A DNA stretch of 64,000 bases, taken from NCBI GenBank assembly GCA_902756345.1, contig CACVQR010000001.1, positions 62,001 to 126,000 on the forward strand. Reading direction: 5' to 3'. This DNA comes from Fibrobacter succinogenes (GTDB lineage: Bacteria; Fibrobacterota; Fibrobacteria; Fibrobacterales; Fibrobacteraceae). The notes below the pieces were generated by a model. It was not told the DNA's origin. It saw only the letters and a list, made by a program, of their open reading frames with translations, and searched no databases. This document shows positions 25,731 to 34,350 of the stretch, one piece after another. A program made the position numbers and the translations under genes. Positions within the stretch are counted from its first letter, which is position 1. Every line of letters starts with the position of its first letter.

Positions 25731-27110
25731 TTATTTCAAGAAAAGCGAGAGCTTGCCGAAGTCTAGAATCGTGATAAACACGAAGAAGCTGATGAAGAAG
25801 GCGGCAGCCACATTCTGAATGACCGTCTGCGTCTTGGTGGAAAGCGGCTTGCCACGCAGTTTTTCGATACCGAGGAACATCAAGAGGCCACCGTCGGTAA
25901 TCGCGAGCGGGAGCAGGTTCATCACGCCCAGGTTAATGCTGATAAGAGCTAGAAGCATCAGGAAATCCTGGAAGCCGCTCATCCACACATTGCCCATCAC
26001 GGCGACAATCGAGACCGGGCCGGAGAAGGCGTCTACCTTGACATGGCCTTGGAACATGCGCTTGAAATAGCGGAAGATGCTCGTTGTCATTTTCCAGCTG
26101 GTCGCACAAGTTTTCGTGAAGGCTTCGACAGGGCCGCGGCGCACAATCTTCGTTTCGCGGAAGAGCACATAGCCCATCTGGATGCCGACCATGTAGCGCT
26201 TGTAATCTTCGTTGTAAACCGGCGTGAGCGAATTGGTAAGCGTATCGCCGTTGCGAATAACGGTGATGTTCACGGGTTCGCCCTTGCTGCCGTCGATAAT
26301 GCGCACCACTTCTTCGTAGCGGGAAATATGTTCGCCGTTAATTTCAAAGATGGTATCGCCCACGGCAAGGCCCGCCTTTTCGGCTGCAGAGCCCGCTACA
26401 GGAGGCAAGCGAACAATCACTCGGTTACGCGGGTAAATGCCAATGTCGCCAATTCCCATCGCAATTTCGGAGCTGGTAGAATCTTGCGCCGGAATCACTA
26501 GTTCTTCGGGCACGACCGTAATCGTTAGCGGTTCGCCGCCACGGTGCACGGTAAGCGGGACGCTCGCCCCAAGGCTTACGCCAATCTGCTCGCGGAAATC
26601 GTCCCAGCCCTGAGTAGGCTTGCCATTGATTTCGGTAATGGTATCACCGGGTTCAATACCTGCGGCAAGCGCCGGAGAATCCTTCGCCACAAAACCAACA
26701 ATCAAGTCGTTTGTCGCCGGCTCTTCGACGCCGACCATGTAAAGAATCATCAACAAGATAAAGGCAAACACGATATTGATGAACGGGCCCGCAAATGCGA
26801 TCGACGCGCGAGCGCCAACCGATTTTGCCACAAAATCACGTTCGTCCGGGACCTGACCTTCCTTAAGCGTATCCGGGTTTTCGCCCGCCATGGCCACGTA
26901 ACCGCCAAAGGGAATTGCCGAAATGCAGTACTCCGTTTCGCCGTGACGGTAACGAATCAATTTTTTGCCGAAACCGACGCTGAACGTATTGACCTTGACA
27001 TTATTCCACTTGGCCACCAAGAAGTGGCCGAGTTCGTGAATGGTCACCAAGAAGCTCAGGCCCAACAGGCCGAGCACAAACATCAAAACATTACTGAAAA
27101 TCGATTCCAT
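25731..27110 (-). CDS. rseP: RseP-like site-2 protease (intramembrane zinc metalloprotease)
   Basis: 459 residues, the usual length. The zinc site HELGH is in the first membrane segment (SFLVTIHELGHFLVAKW, residue about 25), with later conserved elements FGGYVAMAGENPD, FAGPFINIVFAFILLMILYM and NLGVMNLLPLAITDGG replacing the usual NLLPIPxLDG. Two PDZ domains lie between: GDTITEINGKPTQGWDDF (about 155-200) and VAVGDTIFEINGEHISRYEE (about 245-300). It sits in the inner membrane and cleaves transmembrane regulators or signal-peptide remnants. In many bacteria rseP is next to dxr; here dxr is 8.6 kb upstream on the same strand with a cellulase cluster between them. Confidence 0.92.
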   Translation of the reverse strand: MESIFSNVLMFVLGLLGLSFLVTIHELGHFLVAKWNNVKVNTFSVGFGKKLIRYRHGETEYCISAIPFGGYVAMAGENPDTLKEGQVPDERDFVAKSVGARASIAFAGPFINIVFAFILLMILYMVGVEEPATNDLIVGFVAKDSPALAAGIEPGDTITEINGKPTQGWDDFREQIGVSLGASVPLTVHRGGEPLTITVVPEELVIPAQDSTSSEIAMGIGDIGIYPRNRVIVRLPPVAGSAAEKAGLAVGDTIFEINGEHISRYEEVVRIIDGSKGEPVNITVIRNGDTLTNSLTPVYNEDYKRYMVGIQMGYVLFRETKIVRRGPVEAFTKTCATSWKMTTSIFRYFKRMFQGHVKVDAFSGPVSIVAVMGNVWMSGFQDFLMLLALISINLGVMNLLPLAITDGGLLMFLGIEKLRGKPLSTKTQTVIQNVAAAFFISFFVFITILDFGKLSLFLK

Positions 27111-27124
27111 CGCAAGCCAATATA

Positions 27125-27162
27125 GAAAAATGCCGCCACCAACTTTCGCTAGTGCGGCATTT
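27125..27162 (-). terminator. Intrinsic terminator after the first GH9 gene
   Basis: On the minus strand ATGCCGC ... GCGGCAT is followed by TTTTTC, directly downstream of the GH9 stop at 27191. Confidence 0.7.
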
Positions 27163-27190
27163 AGGAGTACGAGTGTTGTAAAATCGCCGA

Positions 27191-29176
27191 TTAACGGATG
27201 CTGTTGCCGAGAAGATCAAAGCGCTTGCCGTTCTTTTCGACATAGAGCTTATGACCATTTTGGCGAAGGCGCGGAGCAGCCTTGTTTTGCATGCTGGCGG
27301 GCAAAGTTTCGTGAATAGCTGTAGTCATGGAGCTACTCGAAACCCACGGATTCCATTGCGACGAACTCGAAGCGAGCGATTCCGAAGAGCTGGATGCCGG
27401 AGCGACAGAAGAGCTTGAAGCCACCTGAGAACTAGACGAAACTGCCGAGGAGCTCGATGAAGATACAGTAGACTTTCTTGCAACACCATTGGCGGCAAAC
27501 GAGGGAGCATAACCGGCGTTCAGAGCTTCAAGAGCGCCAGCAAGGTAAGCAAGAGGTGCATTCCAGTTGATAGCGACTTCGTTCGTTGCGTAGCTGCAAC
27601 GTTGGTCGGTATAAGCGGTCGCCGCATTGCCAGTTCTGTAATCGGCACACTTCCATTCGGCAGCAGAGCCAACGTCTTCGCCACCGGGCTGCGGGCCACC
27701 CACAAGCATACCCGGAATCGGATCTTCTACGTTGTCCGAAGTACTCGGGCGGTGGTGCGGCATCTTGGGAGACTTCGTGCCGTAACCTGTAACAAATGAC
27801 ATGTCAAGCGGATTCTTGCCGAGCAAGTAATCAAGCACCTTGAGCGCTGCGGTGTAATACTTTTCGTCGCCGGTGAGGTAATAGGCATGCAAAAGCCATA
27901 CGCCCTGATTGGAGGCCACGGCGTTGGAGCCCCACACAAAGTCATCTTTCGCCATCACCACGCCAAAGCCCGACTTGGTACGGTTCACGAAACCATCTGC
28001 AGTGCCCAAGATTTTCTGTTTGGCTTCGTTTGCATCGCCAAACACAGATGCATGCGTCGCCTTGCCATAAGTGGCAACGCCCGAAAGATCGCCCCAGTAC
28101 GACACATATTCCGAAGAGCCATTCTGCTTGTAAGAATTATCGCCCGTGGTAATGGCAAGTTCCGTGCCGGCAAAAAGTTTTTCGTCTGCCGCGTTGTTGC
28201 CTTCGTACGCACCCGTCGCCACATCGGAGGGGTTTGCGGTAAAGTGGTAGCTCATATTCGAAGAGCCCCAGCTATAAGCCTTCTTGGCTGCATCAAGGCA
28301 CTTGGCGGCGTAATTGGAATCAAACGGCTTGTACACGCGCGCAGCAACCGCCATCACACCGGCAAAGTCAAGTGCGGCTTCGGCACTCTTACCGATAACA
28401 TAAAGTTTTGCATTGTCTTGCGCAGGCATCACATCGCCAGGGAAAGCAAGAGAGGTTAGCTTATGATAAACGCTACCGTCATTGGCCTGCATGGTAAGCA
28501 TCCAGTCCAAATTGTACTTGATTTCGGCGAGCAAATCCGGCAAAGTTCCATCGGCAGGAATATTCCACTTGGCCGTCTTGAAAAATTCCGGGAAGTGTTC
28601 GTAAAGCGAAAGGAGCGTGTAGGTGGTAATGCCCGAATTCACGATATAGCGTCCGTAGTCGCCGGCATCGTACCAGCCCTTGCTCGAATTGATAGTGCCC
28701 GAAGCGCCCGTAGAATTATGAAGTTCGACAGTCGCATTCGTATGGCCTGCAGCACGAGCCCACTTGCCCGCGTATGCACTTTCGAGAGCCATAGAGGCGC
28801 GCTGGTAATAGAACCACTTGATAGCAGCCTTGTAAACGTCGGCAAAGGTATTGTTCTTGACCACCAGATCTTGGCGAAGTGTCTGGCCGCCCACCTTAAT
28901 GCTGTACTTGCCCTCGGCGGTCAATTTTGAAATATCGACCAGCTGTACATTCTGGCCGCTTGCATCCCAGAACGAGGCGGCGCCAGGCGTTACCGTAAGC
29001 ACAGTCTTGCCAGAGGCATCCTGGATTTCAACATTGCCAGAGGCTCCGACAAGCGAAAATTCCTTGGGATCGGAAGGGCGGAAACCCACCTGGTTAATGT
29101 AAGCGTTAGCGGCAAAGGCCGAAGACGCCAAAACAGACGCAGAAACTGCGACTAAAGCAAAAAATTTGTATTCCAC
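27191..29176 (-). CDS. Secreted GH9 endoglucanase with Ser-rich linker and basic C-terminal module
   Basis: 661 residues. Signal peptide to about residue 22 (ASSAFA-AN). Residues 24-105 form the N-terminal immunoglobulin-like domain typical of this GH9 group (AYINQVGFRPSDPKEFSLVG). The catalytic domain spans about 110-565: DAGDYGRYIV near 175 with the catalytic base aspartates, a MPHHRPS histidine motif near 470 and the general acid in ATNEVAINWNAP near 545. A serine-rich linker (about 575-625) leads to a short basic end, HKLYVEKNGKRFDLLG, known from Fibrobacter cellulases. It should cut internal beta-1,4 links in cellulose outside the cell. It is a close paralog of the GH9 at 32413 and ends the minus-strand cellulase cluster. 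Confidence 0.93.
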   Translation of the reverse strand: MEYKFFALVAVSASVLASSAFAANAYINQVGFRPSDPKEFSLVGASGNVEIQDASGKTVLTVTPGAASFWDASGQNVQLVDISKLTAEGKYSIKVGGQTLRQDLVVKNNTFADVYKAAIKWFYYQRASMALESAYAGKWARAAGHTNATVELHNSTGASGTINSSKGWYDAGDYGRYIVNSGITTYTLLSLYEHFPEFFKTAKWNIPADGTLPDLLAEIKYNLDWMLTMQANDGSVYHKLTSLAFPGDVMPAQDNAKLYVIGKSAEAALDFAGVMAVAARVYKPFDSNYAAKCLDAAKKAYSWGSSNMSYHFTANPSDVATGAYEGNNAADEKLFAGTELAITTGDNSYKQNGSSEYVSYWGDLSGVATYGKATHASVFGDANEAKQKILGTADGFVNRTKSGFGVVMAKDDFVWGSNAVASNQGVWLLHAYYLTGDEKYYTAALKVLDYLLGKNPLDMSFVTGYGTKSPKMPHHRPSTSDNVEDPIPGMLVGGPQPGGEDVGSAAEWKCADYRTGNAATAYTDQRCSYATNEVAINWNAPLAYLAGALEALNAGYAPSFAANGVARKSTVSSSSSSAVSSSSQVASSSSVAPASSSSESLASSSSQWNPWVSSSSMTTAIHETLPASMQNKAAPRLRQNGHKLYVEKNGKRFDLLGNSIR

Positions 29177-29234
29177 AACATCCCTCTCTTTCGAGAAAAC
29201 GCGTCACCAACGCGCGTGCAAGAGTAATATAAAG

Positions 29235-29277
29235 AAAAAAGCCTGCAAACGGTCCTACAAAAGCGCGTTTACAGGCA
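29235..29277 (-). terminator. Intrinsic terminator after the GH51-like gene
   Basis: Minus strand GCCTGTAAACG ... CGTTTGCAGGC followed by TTTTTT. Confidence 0.85.
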
Positions 29278-29324
29278 ACAATGTATCAATTGTATCGGGC
29301 AATATTCCTAACCCGAGGATTCAA

Positions 29325-32273
29325 TTATCTCAACCGGCGGAGGCCGCGGGGCATCGGCACCTCTTCACCCTCTTCGCCGAGCAGGTAGATGTTGTCGAGG
29401 CTAATGTAGCCCGTGCCGCTATGGCGAGCGCGCCAAGAGAAATTCTTGATTTGCTTCGGGTCGAGTTGCGGAATGGTCTTACCCCAGCCTTCCTGTTTCA
29501 TATTTTCCCAGATGAGCGTGTCACGCATCCAGGAACCGCGAGTGTTCTTGAGGCGGATCATGAATTCATCGTAATCCTTGACCTGTTCGCTTGCGATTTG
29601 CACTTCGAAATAGCCATCGGGATTGCTATGGTTCGTGGCGTAGTCGAACACGATACCCACGGAATTGTGAACTTCTTCGGGAATCACGTAGTAGGCGCCC
29701 GCAAAGTTCGGCCAGCCCTGCGTAGGCGGCTGCTCAATCATAAAGTCGTGGCGGATAAAGCCACCGTGCGGAGGCGCTCCGTTAAAGACCTTTGCACCGA
29801 TAGTCGTTGCGTTGTCGCCGTTAGCGACCGGGAACCAGTCGACTGCATCGAGGCCGTTATCAAAGTTCTGCATCACGTGCGTGGTACGGTAAGCGCCACG
29901 AACGCGGAACGGAATCCTGAGCACCGAGAGCTTGCCACCCAAGCCCTGAACCGTCACCTGGATTTCGCGAGCAGCAGGATACACATCTTCGGGAATCGGG
30001 ATTTGCACATGGAAACTTTCGATAGAAGCGTTCCACTTGCCGTCATCGGGAACGGCGTTCTGCAAGACCATACCGCGCTTGCCCCAATTGCCAACCGTCA
30101 CGGCGCCGTTTGTAAGCTGACCATTTTCCTGAATTGCCGTCACGAACAAGTCAATGGTATCGCCTGCCATCAGGACCTTTTTTTCGAGAGAGGCTGCCAA
30201 GAACTTCGGCTTCGCGGCCTGCGCCTTGGTCGCTTCGCTCAAGCCCACCACCTTCGGATTGACTTGCACGACGGCAAGTCCAAACGGCGGCACCGTAATG
30301 TCCTTGCTCTTGCTCGGGTTAATGCGGCGACCGCTCGGGCCCATTTTCGGGTACGGATACGCCTTCTGCGTAGTGCCCACCCACTTGAACTGATCTTCGC
30401 CAAAGATTTCGACCTGTGTACGCACTAGGTCGCCCTTGCCGACTTCTTTAGAATTGCCCTTGACGCTTGCGCGGTCAATCTGCACCACCTGCGGGGCATC
30501 ACTCAAGTTCACGATCATCACACGGGCTGAATCACCTTTGCCGATTGCGTAGGCTTCAATATCGGGGCTCGTCGATTCTACAGGCAACACCGCATAACCA
30601 TTTTCAAGGAAATCCATGTAGGTCATGTAAATGCCGTAGTATTCCGCCGTCGGCTCCAGAGACTTCCAATAATTCCAGGAGCCTTCTTTAAGGAGTGCGG
30701 TCATGCTGATTGTACCCCAAGTGTCATCGGGGCCTTTGAACAAGTTACCGAAAGCGTCCCACGGGAGCACTTGCAGGCGGTTGCCAAAGCGCATGGCATG
30801 CTGAGCAAAGATGCTTGCCACGGCAGCGGCCTGCGGATAATCCATCAGCAGGCTAAAGCCCTGCACGCAGGTACTGAATTCCGAGAGGAATACGCCGCGT
30901 TCACCTTCGAGGTGGCGTTTCATCCACACATTGAGCGTATCCATATTCGGGCCCACATCGAGCATGGCCTTGAGCATATCGGCAGGCTTCGGTTCGTTGG
31001 GCGTCCAGTACGGGTAATTGTGCAAGTCCACCACGTCGAGGTAACGCTTGCCGTCTTTCTTTTCGGCCTCGCCCACGATGCGCAGGAATTCTTCCATCCA
31101 GTACTTGCCATCGAGCAAGCCGGCGCCCTTCTGCAGCATTTTATGCGTGCTGAACAGCGGGCCATGCAGAACGATTGTCGAATCGACAGCCTTCATGGCG
31201 CGGGCGTATTCCAGGAATCGTGCGGCGTAATGCCTTGCCGAAATCGGGCCGGATTCTTCCCATTCGCCGTCGAGTTCGTTGCCGATTTGCCACTGCTTAA
31301 TGTTGTAGCCTTTTACTTTATTTGCATAACGCACCCAGGCGGCAGCTTCTTTCGAAGTTCCGGTTCCCGCATTCACGCAGATAACGGCTTTTGCGTTCGG
31401 AAGCGTCTGGATGTACTTCATGAATTCTTCAAAATCCCACTTGATGTCGGTCCAATCGGTGCGGGCCTTGTCGCCATTGCGGGTAGACATCGCGTAGAAC
31501 TTGTAGTTGTTACCGCCGAGCAAGTCGGTTTCGCCGCTATAAAGTTTCATCTCGCGAATCTGCACGCCCTTGCTAGGCAAATCAGCAGTCTTGAAGCGAA
31601 TGGCCACATAGCGGCTGCGGAATTTAGACTTGTACTTGGTGGTCGCGCCATTCACCTTGACCACTTTTTCAAGTTTCAGCTTGTTTTCGAGCGCCTGGTG
31701 CACGCCCGGATATTCAGCGTAATCTTCGGTCCAGTAGGCAATTTCAAAAGCCTTCGGGCGCAGTGTTCCCCAATCGATTTCCAACGAATCGACATTCACC
31801 TTTTCCGGAAATTCCACTACGACCCAAGGCGGATCGACAGGGTCCAAAATTTCGCCCCACCACATGGTTTCCATATTGCCGTCGGCCAGGTGACTGCGAC
31901 GCACAAAGCCGTAGTTGTCCTTGGTGGTGCCGCGGTAAATCGTTTCGCCCAAGAAACCGCGCGCCCACTTGGTTTCGTCGGCGGTCCAGAGGCCAGTGCT
32001 ATCGTAGCTACCGATACCATTCCAGTGGTAATCATTGGAAAGGCTGCCATTCGGGAATCTAAACAGCGTGTAACCGCCATCGACCAAAGCAGAGGTCATG
32101 TCGTAATAACGGCTCGGCGGATTCCAAATCGCGAGGTCCGCAGACATCATGTTTTCTTTATTGATGACGACACCCGGATGCAAGTCATCGACCTTGATGA
32201 CATTCTGGGCGGCAAAAGCGGAAGCACAAAGCGAAAGCCCCGCTGCGGCAGCAAATACAAAATGATTTTTCAT
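29325..32273 (-). CDS. Secreted GH51-like glycoside hydrolase with discoidin insert and CBM11-like tail
   Basis: 982 residues, signal peptide ending ASAFA (about 21). The barrel is interrupted at about 120-250 by a discoidin (F5/8 type C)-like beta domain (NMETMWWGEI ... YVAIRFKTADLPSKGVQIRE). The acid/base residue is probably in QWQIGNELDGEW (about 330) and the nucleophile in VFLSEFSTC (about 462), an arrangement of clan GH-A; the GNELDG pattern is closest to GH51 (GH44 is the alternative). After a beta-sandwich, residues about 810-975 (VMQNFDNGLDAVDWFP ... SGTGYISLDNIYLLGE) resemble CBM11. F. succinogenes has a known GH51 endoglucanase with such a module, which fits. Substrate: cellulose or hemicellulose. 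It lies between two GH9 genes. Confidence 0.75.
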   Translation of the reverse strand: MKNHFVFAAAAGLSLCASAFAAQNVIKVDDLHPGVVINKENMMSADLAIWNPPSRYYDMTSALVDGGYTLFRFPNGSLSNDYHWNGIGSYDSTGLWTADETKWARGFLGETIYRGTTKDNYGFVRRSHLADGNMETMWWGEILDPVDPPWVVVEFPEKVNVDSLEIDWGTLRPKAFEIAYWTEDYAEYPGVHQALENKLKLEKVVKVNGATTKYKSKFRSRYVAIRFKTADLPSKGVQIREMKLYSGETDLLGGNNYKFYAMSTRNGDKARTDWTDIKWDFEEFMKYIQTLPNAKAVICVNAGTGTSKEAAAWVRYANKVKGYNIKQWQIGNELDGEWEESGPISARHYAARFLEYARAMKAVDSTIVLHGPLFSTHKMLQKGAGLLDGKYWMEEFLRIVGEAEKKDGKRYLDVVDLHNYPYWTPNEPKPADMLKAMLDVGPNMDTLNVWMKRHLEGERGVFLSEFSTCVQGFSLLMDYPQAAAVASIFAQHAMRFGNRLQVLPWDAFGNLFKGPDDTWGTISMTALLKEGSWNYWKSLEPTAEYYGIYMTYMDFLENGYAVLPVESTSPDIEAYAIGKGDSARVMIVNLSDAPQVVQIDRASVKGNSKEVGKGDLVRTQVEIFGEDQFKWVGTTQKAYPYPKMGPSGRRINPSKSKDITVPPFGLAVVQVNPKVVGLSEATKAQAAKPKFLAASLEKKVLMAGDTIDLFVTAIQENGQLTNGAVTVGNWGKRGMVLQNAVPDDGKWNASIESFHVQIPIPEDVYPAAREIQVTVQGLGGKLSVLRIPFRVRGAYRTTHVMQNFDNGLDAVDWFPVANGDNATTIGAKVFNGAPPHGGFIRHDFMIEQPPTQGWPNFAGAYYVIPEEVHNSVGIVFDYATNHSNPDGYFEVQIASEQVKDYDEFMIRLKNTRGSWMRDTLIWENMKQEGWGKTIPQLDPKQIKNFSWRARHSGTGYISLDNIYLLGEEGEEVPMPRGLRRLR

Positions 32274-32284
32274 AAAAACCTCAA

Positions 32285-32330
32285 AACAAATATAGTAGGA
32301 AGTTAGAAGTAGGAAGTAGGAAGTAGGAAG
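32285..32330. repeat. Tandem AAGTAGG short repeat
   Basis: Between the GH51-like and GH9 genes, six near-perfect tandem copies of a 7-bp unit (AAGTAGG/GAAGTTA). A matching block of CTACTG/CTACC repeats occurs at 32388-32416. Confidence 0.7.
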
Positions 32331-32363
32331 AAAAAGGAAATGCCCCTGAACAAGTCAGGGGCA
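32330..32363 (-). terminator. Terminator hairpin after the second GH9 gene
   Basis: TGCCCCTGA-ACAAG-TCAGGGGCA stem, followed on the minus strand by TTTCCTTTTTC; the T tract is imperfect. Confidence 0.65.
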
Positions 32364-32412
32364 AACCATTCAAATTCGGCGCGGTATCTGTCTACTGCCT
32401 ACCGTCTACTGT

Positions 32413-34248
32413 CTACTTAACCTGATGACCCTTCAGGTTGAAGCGCTTGCCGTTCTTTTCGACATAGAGCTTCTGGTCAACAAAGCGGAGCTGCGGGCCC
32501 TGCTTCACGTGAGCCTTGCGAGCGACAGCGGGCTTGATAGCATCGGTACTGCGAGCGACACCGTCCACAGCAAAGCTAGGAGCATAACCGTGGTTGATTG
32601 CTTCGATAGCGCCAGCGAGGTATGCAAACGGGGCATTCCAGTTGATAGCCACTTCGTTCGAAGCGTAGCTGCAATTGTTGTCGACATAAGAGGTTGCCGG
32701 GAATCCGGTTCTATAGTCCTTGCATTCCCAAGTTTCGGAACCGATGTCTTCGCCACCGGGCTGCGGGCCACCCACAATCATTCCCGGAATCGGAGCGGTC
32801 ACCTTGTCAGAGGTACTCGGACGGTGGTGCGGTTTCTTGGCGGACTTTGTACCAAAACCAGTCAAGAAAGACATGTCGAGCGGGTTCTTTCCAAGCAGGT
32901 AATCCAGTACCTTGACGGCAGCCTGGTAATACTTGGCTTCGCCAGTCAGGTAGTAGGCGTGCAACAGCCATACGCCCTGGTTGCCAGCAACAGCGTTAGA
33001 GCCCCACACAAAGTCGTTCTTAGCCATCACGACACCGAAGCCCTTAGTGCTACGATTTGCAAAGTCATCGGCTGTCTTGAGCAAGCTATCCTTTGCAGCC
33101 TGAGCTTCGGCACCGAATTCGGTAGCGTGTGTAGCCTGGCCATAAGTTGCAAGGCCTCCGACATCAGCCCAGCTCGGAACGTTTGCGGAAGCCTTGCTCG
33201 GCTTGTAAGTTGCATCGCCGGTAGACACGAAGAGTTCCGTGCCGGCAAACATCTTTTCGTCTTCGAGCCAGTTGTCGCCATATTCACCCGTAGCCACATC
33301 GGACGGGTTCTTGAAGGCCTTGTTGGAATTCTGCGCACCCCAGGCATAAGCCTTCTTGGCAGCTTCGAGGCACTTACTAGCATAAGTTGCATCGAACGGC
33401 TTGTACACACGGGCGGCTACAGCCATCACTGCGGCAAAGTCAAATGTGGCAGCAGTACCCTTGCCGATTACGTAAATCGGATCGATATCGTCTGCCGGCA
33501 TCACGTCACCCGGGAATCCGAGAGAAGTCAGCTTATGGTAAACGCCACCATCAGAGGCCTGCATGGTAAGCATCCAGTCCAAGTTGTACTTGATTTCGGC
33601 GAGCAAGTCCGGGAGAGTTCCGTCAGCCGGAATGTTCCACTTGAGCGTCTTGAAATATTCCGGGAAATGTTCGTACAACGAAAGGAGCGTATAAGTGGTA
33701 ATGCCCGAGTTCACAATGTAGCGACCGTAGTCACCGGCATCGTACCAGCCCTTGGACGAATTGATGGAACCGGATTCACCTGTAGAATTGTGGAGCTGCA
33801 CGCTTGCATTGGTATGGCCTGCAGCACGCTTCCACTGACCGGCGTAAGATTCTTCCAAAGCCATGGATGCACGCTGGTAGTAATACCACTTCAAAGAAGC
33901 CTTGGTGACATCTTCATAAGTGTTAGCGGCAATCTCGAGATCCTTACGAAGTTCCTGACCACCCACCTTAATGGAATAGGTGCCCGGAGTGTTCAAGTCC
34001 GAGATATCGACCAACTGGACATTCTGACCGCTGGGTTCCCAATTCGATGCAGCCGACGGTGTCGCCGTCAAAACGGTCGTTCCGTTTGCATCTACAATTT
34101 CAACATTGCCACTCCCGTCGACCAGAGCAAATTCCTTTGCGTCGCCCACACGGTAACCAATTTGGTTGATATATGCTGTAGCAGCAGAAGCTGCCGTCGT
34201 AAGAGAAAGTACGACAGCCGCATACTGTTTTAAGCCAAATTTCAACAT
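32413..34248 (-). CDS. Secreted GH9 endoglucanase with basic C-terminal module
   Basis: 611 residues from the ATG at 34248, preceded by AAGGAG. Signal peptide to ASA (about 24), then the immunoglobulin-like domain and GH9 catalytic domain as in its paralog at 27191: DAGDYGRYIV, KKPHHRPS and ASNEVAINWNAP are all present, so catalysis should be intact. It lacks the serine-rich linker; instead a short linker leads straight to KLYVEKNGKRFNLKGHQVK, the same basic module. Product: endoglucanase on cellulose. The two GH9 proteins match along almost their whole length, which points to gene duplication within this cluster. A GTATATTTGTAG -10-like element lies about 30-40 bp upstream. Confidence 0.93.
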   Translation of the reverse strand: MLKFGLKQYAAVVLSLTTAASAATAYINQIGYRVGDAKEFALVDGSGNVEIVDANGTTVLTATPSAASNWEPSGQNVQLVDISDLNTPGTYSIKVGGQELRKDLEIAANTYEDVTKASLKWYYYQRASMALEESYAGQWKRAAGHTNASVQLHNSTGESGSINSSKGWYDAGDYGRYIVNSGITTYTLLSLYEHFPEYFKTLKWNIPADGTLPDLLAEIKYNLDWMLTMQASDGGVYHKLTSLGFPGDVMPADDIDPIYVIGKGTAATFDFAAVMAVAARVYKPFDATYASKCLEAAKKAYAWGAQNSNKAFKNPSDVATGEYGDNWLEDEKMFAGTELFVSTGDATYKPSKASANVPSWADVGGLATYGQATHATEFGAEAQAAKDSLLKTADDFANRSTKGFGVVMAKNDFVWGSNAVAGNQGVWLLHAYYLTGEAKYYQAAVKVLDYLLGKNPLDMSFLTGFGTKSAKKPHHRPSTSDKVTAPIPGMIVGGPQPGGEDIGSETWECKDYRTGFPATSYVDNNCSYASNEVAINWNAPFAYLAGAIEAINHGYAPSFAVDGVARSTDAIKPAVARKAHVKQGPQLRFVDQKLYVEKNGKRFNLKGHQVK

Positions 34249-34290
34249 CTCGGACTCCTTAATGATTATTATGTAACTACAAATATACCC

Positions 34291-34320
34291 CAAAAAAAGC
34301 GCAAGAGAGTTCTCTTACGC
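34291..34320 (-). terminator. Intrinsic terminator after the esterase gene
   Basis: Minus strand GCGTAAGAGAACTCTCTTGC stem followed by seven T. Confidence 0.85.
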
Positions 34321-34350
34321 CAGAAATTGGACACAAGTGTACCCATTGTG

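Noticed and set aside
30771-32306. Long antisense open frames over the GH51-like gene and similar ones over both GH9 genes (32425-34233), the PBP4-like gene (37967-39619) and the RM gene (8958-9965)
   Set aside because: They contain no domain motifs and mirror the codon pattern of clearly real genes on the other strand.
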